From positions 496,001 through 560,000 of the forward strand of contig JAYJMM010000087.1 of the NCBI GenBank assembly GCA_037349105.1: a stretch of DNA of 64,000 nt, read 5' to 3'. Below the pieces are notes generated by a model. It saw only the letters and a list, made by a program, of their open reading frames with translations, made no database searches and was not told where the DNA came from. Positions 21,813-33,300 of this stretch are shown here, one piece after another. The translations under genes were made by a program, and so were the position numbers. Numbering within the stretch: the first letter of the stretch is position 1; each line of letters starts with the position of its first letter. The DNA is from Limnomonas spitsbergensis. Taxonomy: Eukaryota > Chlorophyta > Chlorophyceae > Chlamydomonadales.

Positions 21813-24800
21813 ATGAAAACCGGTAGTCTGCACGCGCTGGAAAAGGCTCTCTCCGGAGGTGACGTCACTTTAAGCTTCACTGATGGACGCTCCGTCAAGG
21901 CGCATAGAAGCTTTCTTGGGCTGGCCTCTCAAGTTCTTGAAGGCTGCCTGCCGGAAGCCAGGACAGAACGCGACGATCCAGCTCGTAAGAGGCATGCTAG
22001 CCAAGCTGCGGTTGATGCAGCATCCTCTGTCGTGTCAGTACCGGTAAGTGAACCGTATCTGTTGTTTGACCAGGACCATTGGTTGTAAATTGTAATATAA
22101 GCGACTGAGTGGCTACCACAGTCTGGCTACTGGCTACTTCAGTCCCGACTGCTGCATGCAGAGCTTGCGGCACGCCGGCACCAGGGGCCCCATTGGAGAA
22201 TGGAGACCTGGATCAATATCCATGCATAATGTGGATCTTTGGTCCCATGATGTGGAAGCTGTGATGCCCACCACCATGCACCCACCCGCCGATGTATGTA
22301 CCAATATGGTACTGGTAGACCATGAAAGCATCCCACCCCAGGCCATTTCATTTCACCCCGCCCCACTACTAATTTGAAGGATTATTCTTTGCCCCAGATG
22401 CAACATATGTGTAACGATATATACCCCTATGAGTCGTCTCAATACATCTAGATCCTTCTACATCACGATCAATGCCCCTCGTAGTAGTGGCACATGGTTA
22501 CAATAGGGGGGCGCAAAGAGTCTTATCTCACCAGCTCATCAATATCTGGCCCTGACTGTTGGGGGACTGGGGCAACGAAATTCCTGACCCTAGCATTTTT
22601 TGCGTTTTCAACAATTAAATGTTTGAAGCCCGAAGTGTGAATTGAGTGTGAACACGGAGGGGGGGTGCAGGGGGGGCTAGCTGGGGGTCTGAAGGCGAAC
22701 CTCCTGGAGCTCAGAGATATCATGTGGTGAATTTGCAGAATTCTTCACTGGAAATGCTTATAAATTGGCCGATCGATTGACCCAGTCAGTTGCCCTCACT
22801 CCGTTGATACAAGCACTCCATGCAAGGCTCCAATATTCCAATCACTAAGTGGGACAATGAGTGAAGGAGGTGAAATCTGCTAATGTCTACACTGCTAGTC
22901 TGCTATACCGTGGACTATATTGTCTGAATGGCTGAGTTATTACTACATCTGGTAGCGCCCCCTACAGAAGCAGCTGTCCTCCCAGTATAATGGCCGATGC
23001 CTGCTCGGCTGAAACGTCCAGCATGATGCAGGGCCAGAGGAGAGATAGATGCTGCCCGCTGCTGGCGCCGGTGCTGCAGTTGCCTCCCTTTGGCGCTGCA
23101 GCTGCTGCAGACAGGCCCGTTGCTGCCCCCTATGTTGCTGCCCCCTCAGCCGCCTCAGCCTATGTTCTTTTTGGAGGTCGACCTGGACCTCTCTTTTTTC
23201 CGGCGAGAGTATCAACCGTAAAGGCCGTTTGCGTCTTAAAAGCTTCCGATTCTTGTTTGCGTCGTCTGCTTGCCTTAATTCTAAGCGTTGGCTCGTACGG
23301 CTTTATTATCATCATAACTCACGCTGCTATCGTCAGACATGTTTAAAAGCACGTCGTAAATTGAGTCGCCAATTCAGTCGCAGGGTGACTAGCAGGCAGG
23401 GTAACATCACGACTGCCTCCTTGCTCGCACACTGCCCCCTTCTTCCCAACACTTTCTCTCTTTCTCTCTCCCTCTCTCCCTCCCTTTCTCTCCCCTTCGC
23501 GACTTTTTTCGACTGGGCAACAAAATTGAAAGTTAAGATATATATCTATCGCCCTTGTTTGTCGCCCGAGGCCATATATCGCCTAAAAAAACTGCTGGTG
23601 TCCCCCATCCTTAAACGGATGTTTATTGCACCTCAGCTGACAACCAACCCACCCCTGTGGCCTGCGCCTCTGGAACCCAGTCAAACCCTAAATTCTCAGT
23701 CAGAAGACATAATTACGAGGCACAGTAATTAGCATATCACCGTCGTCGTCTTTGGGGTCCTCGGAACCCCCCTTAAATGTCAAAATTTTCCGCCCGTGGA
23801 GTCTTACACTGAATCAGCACGTTCGGCGAGAATTGAAGAAACATCCACACGGTCAGCAAAAAATCAAAAATCAAAAAATCAACCAGTACCGGTACTGGCC
23901 CGCTCGCGGGCCAGCAATTTTTGTTATCTCAGACCGTTAAGTTAGCTTAAGTTCTAAAATTAATTTCGCCCACAATCCCCTCTGTATAAATGAATTTAAG
24001 CGAACCAGAATGCGCGATACTGTAGGTGTCTAATCCCGTCAGCTGATCTGTGCGCTTCTCATCCACTTCTCTAGCTGGTCAGTCATCAGACATAAAATGT
24101 CGAAACAACAGAACATATATGAGGTATGGGATCCAGCCCGGGTTCCTGGTTTTGCACCTACCTATCTTTCTACACTTGCTAGCATAAAAAGTGCGCCAGA
24201 AACGGGATGCTCAAGGTATCACGCTCGGCTCTCACTCTAGCTTGGATATGTGCACCTTGAACACCTGTCCTCTGTGTTCCTGAGTGACCGCCTTGCCCAA
24301 CTATTCCTCAAACGCATACCCTCAACGCGCTTGCATATGGTTTTAGCTATTGGCCTGTTGGTGCAAGGATTGTTATCCCCCGTCCCCCCCTTTGAATTTG
24401 GACTGAGGGGGGGCAGGCTGGGGGTCTTAACTTTGCCCCTCCACTACGCCCACTCACCCCCACCCTCCACTTTACCCCCACTTTGACCCCCCGCTCCACT
24501 CTGACCCCCCCCCCCCATATTGAAGCCCCACTTGGCCCACACTAATCCACACTAAACACAAACATATTTGTAAAGCTCTCATCAAGCTCTATGACTTTGA
24601 AGGGTGTACACCTTCACTTTTTGCCCCCCCCTCCCCCTCGCTGACTTTCACTAACAAGATTGTTCTGCCTGCCACAGGTTGTTGGATGCTTGGAGGACTG
24701 GATGGAAGTGCTCAGATTACTGTACCTCGGAGGTACGCTCGTTTTATGGACTGTGTGTTTATCACAGCTGGCATGTCCAATCCTCAGCGGATATTACCCA

Positions 24801-26982
24801 CACACTAGCGGCTATTTGTACTATTTGACTGTGTCTTGCCGCAGCCTAGGATTTTCAATAATGAGCATCTAATGCCGACATCACATGTGTATCTTGCAGT
24901 GATCAAGGGGGGAACATCCACAGTGACCCCGGCAATAGCCTTCCGGATTCTGCCCATCGCGCACCAGTACGACATGCCGTCCGTGCTGGAGCTTTGTTCG
25001 AATTCCTTCAATGCAGCCAAGCCTCAGTTCTGGCCCTCACCTCCCACACATGGGCAATCACAGGCATCAGCTGCCAGCTCAGCATCCGGCCCAGATCTGT
25101 TTGAATGGCTCGCGCTGTCTGACTCCTTGCAATACACGCCCATGATTCGTGCATGCCTGTCTCAGCTCTCTGAGGCGACAAAGCCAGCTGTCTCCCCCAT
25201 TCTGGGTGCTCTGTACAACCCTGTCCAGAGGGGCCTACTGCAGGGGCTCCGTCAGGAAACATGTCTGGAGGTCATTAATGTGATGTCAGGCCTGCCGTTT
25301 GGGTTCAAGGTGAGGGTGTGCCCACTGTTGTTAGAGGTGCACATTGTTTGGATCTTCCCAACATATGCCGGCGATACCAGATGGTTCTGTTTCTTGCTGT
25401 TGAAGTTCAGCTTTGGTGATCTGATGAAAAACATAGCACCAAACTTGAAAAATATTAATGAAATCTGCAGTAGGTAGTCCCTCTTGCCCTGGCCCCAGGG
25501 TTACTCAGTACGACCGTTTGGGTTCGAATCCCGTACCATTTCTGAATCGTAGCGCACCGTTTAACAAAACCGTACCGTGTTGGAACACCGTGTCAGCCAC
25601 GTTCTAATCTGTCCAGCCACTTTGGCCATACCGTATCCGTACCGTACCGTTTGATCGTGCCGTTTCCGTACCGTACCGTTTGACTGTACCGTATCCGTAC
25701 CGTACCGTTTGACCGTGCCGTATTTTTGTACCGGGTTACCTGCCTGGCCCCTCCATATCACCAGTACTATAACTGGGAGGCTGCATGACATGGCTGGACT
25801 TTTATGTTATGTTAATGCTTGTTTTTACATTCACAGGGATCATGTGTTCCTCGGATCAGCCAGCCCCCGTCAGTCAAGTGCACAATGGTGGCGGATGTGA
25901 GTAGGAAGGGGGGGGAGGGTAGGGTCAACATGTTGGATTGAATTAATATCTCAATGATGAGATCATCTGGGCAAATTGATGTGTTCAGAGATAAGGACTG
26001 CCTTGAGCTGGGCCTTACTTGTGTTTTCTGTCCCCCAGGGTGATAACCTTCTTGAAGCATGGGTTGGAGGAAATACCTGCAGTGCAGTTTGAGTTGTGTG
26101 TGGAACTCCCGGCTGGTTTTTGATGTCTACCACGAGCACCAAGCGTATCTCCAAATGTGGAATATTGACACTCAGACGATGGCAGGTCGCATACCGATTG
26201 GAGCTGGGGAAGAGTACATCCTGGCTGATCTTCACGTCAACGCCAATGGACTGGCATTAGTTGGAGGATCTGATGGCACGTGCAATATCTGGGACCTGGC
26301 CAGCCGTCAGCTCCGAGCTGCATTTGAGCCGCTGGGTGAAGGCGACTTGTATCACTTTACCTGGCACAGCGACAACTGTGTCGTGTATTGCACTTATGCG
26401 GCTGGCAATGTGATCAGCATGTGGGATATTTCCAGGGACATGGAGGCTATGCCGAGCTTGAGAGGGCACAGCGACATGGTCAGAAGTTGGGAATCCTCGG
26501 AGGATACCAGCTTGATTATTTCATGCTCTAACGATAAGACCGTACGGTTGTGGGATACTCGCACGGGTGAATGTGTGCGCACCATGGAGGGACATCAGGG
26601 TTCAGTCCGCAGCGTTGGAATGGATTACAGCGGCCGCACAGCCGTCAGCTGCTCTGATGATGATAAGACCATCAGGGTGTGGGATCTTGGTACCGGCTTG
26701 TGCAGAGGCCTGGCCTTTGAGGATCCAAGTGGTCATGACTATTGGACGAAGGTTGCCCTAGACGCTTCAGGCACCACTGTGCTGGCCTCATTCTCTGTCG
26801 GTGAACGGCTGAGAACATGGGACATCAGCAGGCAAGTAGCTTTGGATGACTACAAGGCTGAGGAGGGGCAAACACTTAGAACGTACTGCCACGACCGTGG
26901 CCTGACGACCCTGTGCCTAATGACAGCTGCTCCGGCGGAAGGGGAGGGTGCGTTCTCATCCAGCATCCTAGTGTGGCGCTAG
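21813..26982 (+). CDS. BTB/POZ and WD40-repeat protein, five-exon model
   Basis: My model has exons 21813-22043, 24678-24732, 24900-25309, 25837-25896 and 26083-26982, all GT-AG with compatible phases, giving 551 aa. Exons 1-3 form a BTB/POZ fold: DVTLSFTDGRSVKAHRSFLG (residues about 16-35), then WMEVLRLLYLG and FRILPIAHQYDMPSVLELC. The last exon is a WD40 propeller part with clear repeats ending NIWDL, SMWDI, RLWDT, RVWDL and RTWDI. BTB proteins often act as adaptors for cullin-3 ubiquitin ligases, and WD40 propellers bind partners; that role is inferred. Exon 4 is the least certain. If it is wrong, the WD40 part could be a separate gene with an ATG at 26059. Intron 1 is 2.6 kb. Confidence 0.62.
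22044..24677 (+). other. Large intron 1 of the BTB-WD40 gene
   Basis: No internal exon is required. It contains a Gln/Ala-codon-rich GCTGC stretch (22985-23165), a TCTCTCTCCC microsatellite (23445-23500) and C-rich low-complexity sequence with repeated CACTTTGACCCCC-type words (24365-24535). Confidence 0.5.
25560..25735. repeat. CGTACCGT-based tandem repeat
   Basis: About four degenerate units of roughly 36 bp built on CGTACCGTACCGTTTGA lie in intron 3 of the BTB-WD40 gene. Related CGGTAC-rich words occur in the ARM duplication flanks (36340-36540 and 58970-59110). Confidence 0.7.
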
Positions 26983-27439
26983 AGTGCTCCATGCCTAACA
27001 TTATCACGCCTTCCTTTTGAGGATCCCTGCAGCGTATGTAGTCTACGCTGCAGGGATGAGGGTTGCTACACCAGATGATCGGGGGAGCGAGAGGAAGTAT
27101 GATTATTTTGTAGTTTGTTAATTATAAGCATAACGGGCAGTTGAGCAGCAACTGTTGCGATGCGTCTTCTCATTTTGCTGGCAGATGTCCCCTTGCTGAC
27201 CAGAGTTAGTTTAAGGCGCTGTAGGTACAAAACAGCTCCGTTACGGCCTATGGCTGAGGGGGCTTTTTCGGCTACTGTATATATCCACTGTGTAGACTAC
27301 CGGTGCATGTGAAGTGTCACACCAACTTCGTCCAGGCTCGGTTGGCTTCACTGCGTAGGGCTGCCGCCAGCCTTTTCAAGTCGCGTTCAGGGCGGCGGCT
27401 GGACTCTAGGGGGCTTGGGAATAATCAGACTTCCTTTCC

Positions 27440-27575
27440 GTTTTCTGGGATGAGTCTTGTCCTGTCGTCTCCTCTTGATTTCTTTCTTTTCTTATGTTTT
27501 TAAACGAGGCAGTTGGACGCTGACGTGGCCCAGCCTTTTTGAGCAGGGCCCAGAGATGTAACGTCATTGATTGAC
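27440..27575 (+). repeat. Dispersed repeat family D, copy 2
   Basis: A T-rich lead-in (TTCTTTTCTTATG) is followed by GCAGTTGGACGC, GCCTTTTTGAGCAGGGCCCA and GATGTAACGTCATTGA. Confidence 0.6.
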
Positions 27576-27980
27576 GTCTTGTTCATGAGGAGGCAGGTGG
27601 AGGAAGCTGCGGAGCTGATAGCGTCATATCGCGTCATACCAGTCAGGGGCGTAATCAACAATTTCAATAATACTATAATCAGCTTGTTCCAGGCCTGAAA
27701 AACAAGGGCAGAGCTCATATGCTCAGCTTTACCTCAGTGCAATGCAGATATGTGCTGTTGGGCGTGCAGCCTGCTATTCTTGTATCAATGGGGCTTTAAG
27801 GCTTGAGCTACAATTCAGCTGCACAACGGCATTAATCTGAGTAGGCCTGCTGCATCAATGAAGCCCTACTGCTCAATCAACGAGCTGAAGGTCCCTAGCT
27901 AGACGTTTCTATGCAGGTCAACTAAGGTTAAAACCCCGTAGGCCTTAGGGGTCGCTGCTGGGTGAAGTTGTTAAGTTTTT

Positions 27981-28045
27981 AGTCCAGCAGCGGGGCATCA
28001 CATTTAATGCATGGGACTTGTGCCCGTAAACCGATACAGGCACTA
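27981..28045 (-). repeat. Family R terminal fragment (65 bp)
   Basis: On the minus strand this reads AGTGCCTGTATCGGTTTACG through to GGGCATCACATT-type sequence, matching the right ends of copies A (9186-9245) and B (50784-50845) in reverse. It lies downstream of a LINE-like remnant rather than next to the rest of family R. Confidence 0.7.
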
Positions 28046-28189
28046 AATACGCTAGGACAGCGGGCGGAAACTAGAGAACAGGGACATAAAAGCGGATCAG
28101 AAAATAAAATAGGGATAAACTAAGTCGAGAAAAACACAAAAGGCTGGGAAAGAAAGTCAGTCAAAAAAACACCCGACCTCTGAACTGTC

Positions 28190-28460
28190 TACGCCTCGAC
28201 GATATCTACCACATCCTCCACAAAAACCAGAGCCCCCTACCCTAGCCTGCCCTGGCACAAAGCGTGGAAGTCTCTAGCACCGTCTGGGGGGCCTGCCCAT
28301 CCCCGCTCCTGAAGTTCATCTTGCACACTGGGGCATTGGAAGCAAGCATATAGCGCGCCTTCCACATGCTCGCCGTCTCCCCTAGCCCAACAGCGCTGTC
28401 ATCAGCGTGTCACGCTGATGACCGCTGTGCTGTCCTGTTGCGTCGGCCGTGCTAATTACA
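28190..28460 (-). pseudogene. Possible non-LTR retroelement remnant
   Basis: The minus strand reads GEHVEGALYACFQCPSVQDE and DFHALCQ. This resembles the Cys/His tail found after non-LTR reverse transcriptases, where an ExxxHxxxxC-type pattern is common. A stop interrupts it. The resemblance is weak and the reverse transcriptase itself was not found. Confidence 0.25.
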
Positions 28461-29504
28461 CTGAGCCGCAACCTCAAGTTTGTGCGTACGCAAGCACACT
28501 CCCTCTTGCTGGTGCGTCTCCTGGCCTCCGCCAGCCGTAGGCCAAAACCAGGTGCGGTGTGCGGCCTCAGACCTGTGTTCGATGGCTGGGTCCCTGGGAT
28601 CCACTCATCCGGTCGACACCTCCAGCAGCTGCTCCCGCTCGTAGGCTACGTCCACTAGCGCCAGCATCTCTGTGACGGGTAGAGGCTTTATGTCAGTCGC
28701 TGTGTGACACAGTCCTAGAAGTGCTGTGTGTCAATTACATGACACCTTTGGGCCATGCTGAAAAGGCTGGAAGTGCTGTACGTAACAAAGGCTAGCCTGC
28801 GTGGTGGCCGAATCTGCAGACAGGATGACCTTGAGCACTGAGCACTATGCACCGGCCTTCCACACCTAAAACCCTAAACTCTAAACAAGGCCACTGTGAA
28901 AGAAGTCGCAGTTTGGCATTGGCTGCCATTTGCATCAGCAACAAATTTGACATCTATCAGAGAATCTAGGACGGAGTTGACCTGCAAACACTAGCCACGA
29001 GCTTCCACGCTCTTGTGTGGCTGCACCCTCATTCTTATTTGTTCTCCCGCCGCTCAACAGAGTATCGGATTGAATGCATGGGGGAGGCACACCTGCAAAC
29101 CGGTTCAAGCCATGAAAATTTGAAATACGCTTGGACGGAGAGCAAGATAAATCAGGAGATAAACCAGCACCCCCCTCGGCTTTGTTCCAGGAAGGCAGGA
29201 AAATCCATGCTCACCGGCCACTAACTGGGCCTCCACAGATACGATGATATTCTCATGATTTCCAGATTTCAAACGTTTAATACTGTGATACCGTAATGTG
29301 GTCCATTGGTCGCCCAGATTTTTTGATTTTAAATATTTACAGTCCATTGGCTAACCAGGTCTCCAGATTTCAGATATTTTACATTCCCTTGGCCGCTCAG
29401 ATCTCCAGAATTCAGACCTCGACAGCCCACTAGTCGCTGAGAAGGCGAATGGGACTTACCGGTACACCCGCGGCCCTGTTTGCTTTCCTAACCGCATACG
29501 GTAG

Positions 29505-29565
29505 TTGGGCGCCCATGCAGCCTAGTCCTGACGAGTAGGGCCCAGAGGTATGATGTCATTGACCT
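29505..29565 (+). repeat. Dispersed repeat family D, copy 3
   Basis: Core TAGTTGGGCGCCCATGCAGC is followed by GTAGGGCCCAGAGGTATGAT and GTCATTGACC. Confidence 0.55.
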
Positions 29566-29684
29566 GCCAGCCAGTTCAGGTCGCAAAATTAAGACAGAAA
29601 CAGGTTAGCCCGAGCCTGGACTGATTCCAATGTCTCTCAAGTTTTGATGATGGCCGGCTCTCAGGCTCCTCCACGAATCCCCTC

Positions 29685-29930
29685 TGCAAGCAGCAGCAGC
29701 AGCAGCAAAGGTAGTGGAAGCAGCATCAATGTAACAGCCTTTGCGATAGTGGATGCAACAGCAGCAACTCAACAATGGTAGCAGCATCAGCATCAGCGGT
29801 ATTTGCAGCTGGACCGTCAACAGCAACCAGCCCCCCTGACACCAACAGCAGCAACCGCACCAGCATTTGCAGCATCAGCAAAGTCGTGTTGATCAGGTTT
29901 TGCAGCAGCAGAAGCAGAAGTCAGCATGGC
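29685..29930. repeat. AGC/CAG-rich tract
   Basis: Begins with a pure AGC run (29689-29706) and continues as interrupted AGCAGCA words for about 240 bp. No reading frame here is convincing as a gene. Confidence 0.6.
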
Positions 29931-30347
29931 TATCATTCTTGCAGCTGTCTGTTGATGTTGAGAAACCTATTTTGGTAGCTGACCAGCGCTTTGATATCCA
30001 ATAAATCTTTGAGCCCCGTCAAGACCAAGATATATCCCTGCTGCTTTGCTGCAGATGGCTGCAGATGGCGTGCATCGTTTTGAACCATCTATCGCCCTCT
30101 CCATTCAGGAAGGCAGCAGTACGAATAATATAATTTCGAATGAATAACTAACAACGATTGCTTTAGATTGAAACGTGAACTCAGGGCGCTGTTTAGAGAT
30201 GTTGTCAACAAAATGTTGCAACCCACACCTTTTGCCACTGTTTTGCCCCACACCATTCTTACCACGCAGTGAGATCGGTTGGTTTTCACCCTCCTCTAAG
30301 GCGAGTGTCACAGATCGATCTGCGTTCCAGTGCACTTCTTACGCAGC

Positions 30348-33300
30348 ATGGCCAGGAACAACGTGCACAACGTTAACGACCTCGGCACGGGCGTGACGAA
30401 CTGGTTCTTCAGCCAGCCCCCCATCGGCCGATCCTTCGTGCTGCTGATCCTTCTCACGACCGTGCTTTCCTTCACGCTTGGAGTCATAGATCTGAAGCAC
30501 GTTGCGTTGATTTGGCCGCGAGTCTGGGGCAAGCTAGAGGTGAGGTGTCCGGCTCCTCCGCCATGTCGACGTGTCCCGCTCGTCAGTCGCATGGCTGTTC
30601 TCTGACTTTCAGACGCTTTCTGCACATTGTAGATATGGCGTCTCGTCACGAACTTTTTCATCGTCGCAAAGCCGTCGTTCAAGCTGGTCATCTACATCAT
30701 GTGGATCGTTTCCTACATGGTGAGTTGAGCTTTGCCAGAGTTTCTCTTCACACCCACAAGGCCACATGTGGCTTGCCGCCCTTCTGAAGGCCTGATTGGG
30801 GGCCAAGGCTTGAACAGCCTACAGACACAAGCGAACTCAGCATGGCTGGTCGTGCATGTTGCCTCCGGCCGGAGGCCACTAGGCCAGGAGGTATCTGACA
30901 TGTAGCTGAGCTTGTGAAACACAGGCCTCCAACTAAGCGCTTTGGCCCTCATGCATCTGCATGCATGGGAAGCGCCTCCATCAGAAACCTTGCATGACCC
31001 AAGAACAATCTTCGGGCATGCGGTCATGCAAGCTTCACATGGGCTCCCCATGCAGCATGCGACTCGACCGCATGGGCTGCCCATGCCAGTCATGCATGCG
31101 AAGTTCCCCTGTTGTGTAATGTGTGGTCCATGCCAAGTAATCATAGGTCATACCTGGAAATATGAAGGTCATACTAAAACTGCTGATTGCATCTTGCATG
31201 TATGGTAAATGCAGCCCGGGCCTAGATGCAGACATGCCTGACTGGGCCCCGCTGGAGGTGGGGAGATTACCAAACCGTTTCTTTGTAGGTCCGTAAGCTC
31301 TTTTACAGCCTGCTGCTGTGGGGGCCTGGTGCAGCATGCCCTGCTGCTTGAGCCTCCGGCTGCAGTCCCGTCAGGAGTGGGGATTCCAGCGCGCAGTTTA
31401 CCACTGCCTTCGGTGGGCTGCTGGGCGGCCACACCTGGGCTTATGGGGACGAAACAGAGCTCATCTAGTGATCTACCCTCCTTGATGCAAACACCCCTGC
31501 TTGCAGTTCTTGTTTAAGCAGGGACGTAACATTTTGAGCCAGAAGGGTGTGTATGAGTTTGAGCCAGGATACTACACCTACTTGCTCTTCTTCACCTGTA
31601 CCTGCCCCCCTCCCCCCCCTTCCCTGACCTCCAGCCCCTCCCATCCCCTCCTGCCCCCCTCCCCCCCCTTCCCTGACCTCCAGCCCCTCCCGTCCCCTCC
31701 TGCCCCCCTCCCCCCCCTTCCCTGACCTCCAGCCCCTCCCGTCCCCTCCTGCCCCCCTCCTGTTTTCTGGCTGGATAATGGATACAATTCCCGGATTGGG
31801 AAACTGACTAGTTTGAGCCGGCGGACCTGTTTGAGCCTGCGGAGTTGGCAGACGGCAGATACATGCTTATTTTTTACATTTTATTAATTTATTTTAGCCA
31901 CTCCTCCTACCCCCCCTCTTCCCTGACCCCCCGTCCCCTGCTCCTGTTTTCTGGCTGGTTGCAGTTCCCGTTGGAGCAGGAAACATATTAGTTTGAGCCT
32001 GCAGACTTTATCTACATGCTCCTCTTCAGCTGCACCTGCTCCACCCCTCAACCCTCCGTTCCTTTGACTCCAACACCCCCTGTCTTTTCTCTGGATTCAG
32101 TTCCCGTTGGAGCGGGAAACATACCAGTTTGAGCCTGCAGACTTCATCTACATGCTTATCTTCAACTGCACCTGCATCAACCTGGCCAGCCTGTGGCTGG
32201 GGTTCTTCTTCAACGGCGTGCCGCTCATTCTGTCGTGCGTGTACGTTTGGAGCCGCAACTTTGGGGAAGGAAACGTGAGCCTCTGTGAGTAAGGAGCAGG
32301 GTTAAGGGTTTAGGGATGAGCTTGTGCCTAAAACGCCGTACTGCTCACTCTTCCGTGCGTTTATATCAGTGCTGTGGAATCGCGCCGTTATCTAAAAATC
32401 GTATACCGGTTTGTAATTATGTAATTAGGGTACCGTAGATTTGATTTGCTTTCCCTCAAGTGTGAAATTTGTTTTATTTTTAAGCTGCCCTCAGAGGAAA
32501 CTTTCGACCAAAACTCTCAATTTCCGACTGGAAACTGGCGTCGACAATCGAAATTAGTATTGAAATGGATCCCTCGGCCCCAAACAACGGTGATCATGAG
32601 GGAAGGCAAATCAAATCTACGGTATATTACTGGCAAAAGTTGCTGAATTGGCCCTGAAATTACGGTGACTAACACCCAGTCACGTAATTCAGCCCCCGTA
32701 AGGACAGTTATCGGCACACCACTGGTTTATATCTGGAGCTGCAAGTTTGGGGAGGGCAGTTTCTACCTCCCGTTTGTGTTTGAAGGGTGAAGCATTTACG
32801 GCCTCTTTCCCACTCCAAGTGCCACCCTGCCCTCCCCTGTCCTGCTCAGATGGACTCGTGACGGTCAAGGCGTTCTACCTCCCTTTCGCGTTTGCCGCCA
32901 TTTCGGTCCTCCTGGGGGACAACTTCATTCCAGACATTGAGGGGATCGTGGTGGGGCACCTCTACTACTTTTTCAAGGAGCTGTACCCCAGGTCAGTGGG
33001 GGGGGAGCTGTACCTTGGGTCAGACTGTCAAAGGGGTGGGGTACTGGGGCTAGGGGGTGGTAGGGAGGAGATGTATCCCAGGTCATTGGGGTGGGGAGGG
33101 AGCTGTACCTTGGGTCAGACTGTCATGGGATTTTTGGGTGATGGGTTTCAGCGACGAACCCTGAACCCTGATTGTGCTAGCAGCCTGAGCTAGTACCGCT
33201 GTCAGTAACTAGGGTTGATTGGCGTAGGCCCTGGGGTGGGCCTTGGACGACGGCTGGACTGGCTGCCTGCCCCCCCCATGCAGTCCACTCTTTGCATGGA

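Larger units (their letters stand above)
26983..30347. other. Repeat-rich interval without a supported gene
   Basis: Contains dispersed family D copies (27440-27575 and 29505-29565), a retroelement remnant (27981-28460), a degenerate tandem repeat of about 58 bp with CAGATTTC/CCATTGG words (29240-29430), and an AGC-rich tract (29685-29930). A GC-rich inverted repeat near 27028-27055 (CCCTGCAGCGTA and TACGCTGCAGGG) lies just after the WD40 stop and could mark its 3' end. Confidence 0.5.

Noticed and set aside
22985..23732. 227-codon plus ORF (LPAAGAGAAVASLW...)
   Set aside because: Lies inside the large BTB-WD40 intron, runs through microsatellite sequence, and has a non-ATG-like context and no domain.
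25500..25545. tRNA-like T arm (GGGTTCGAATCCCG)
   Set aside because: No matching acceptor stem, D arm or anticodon arm could be folded upstream, and the surrounding CGTACC repeats suggest chance.
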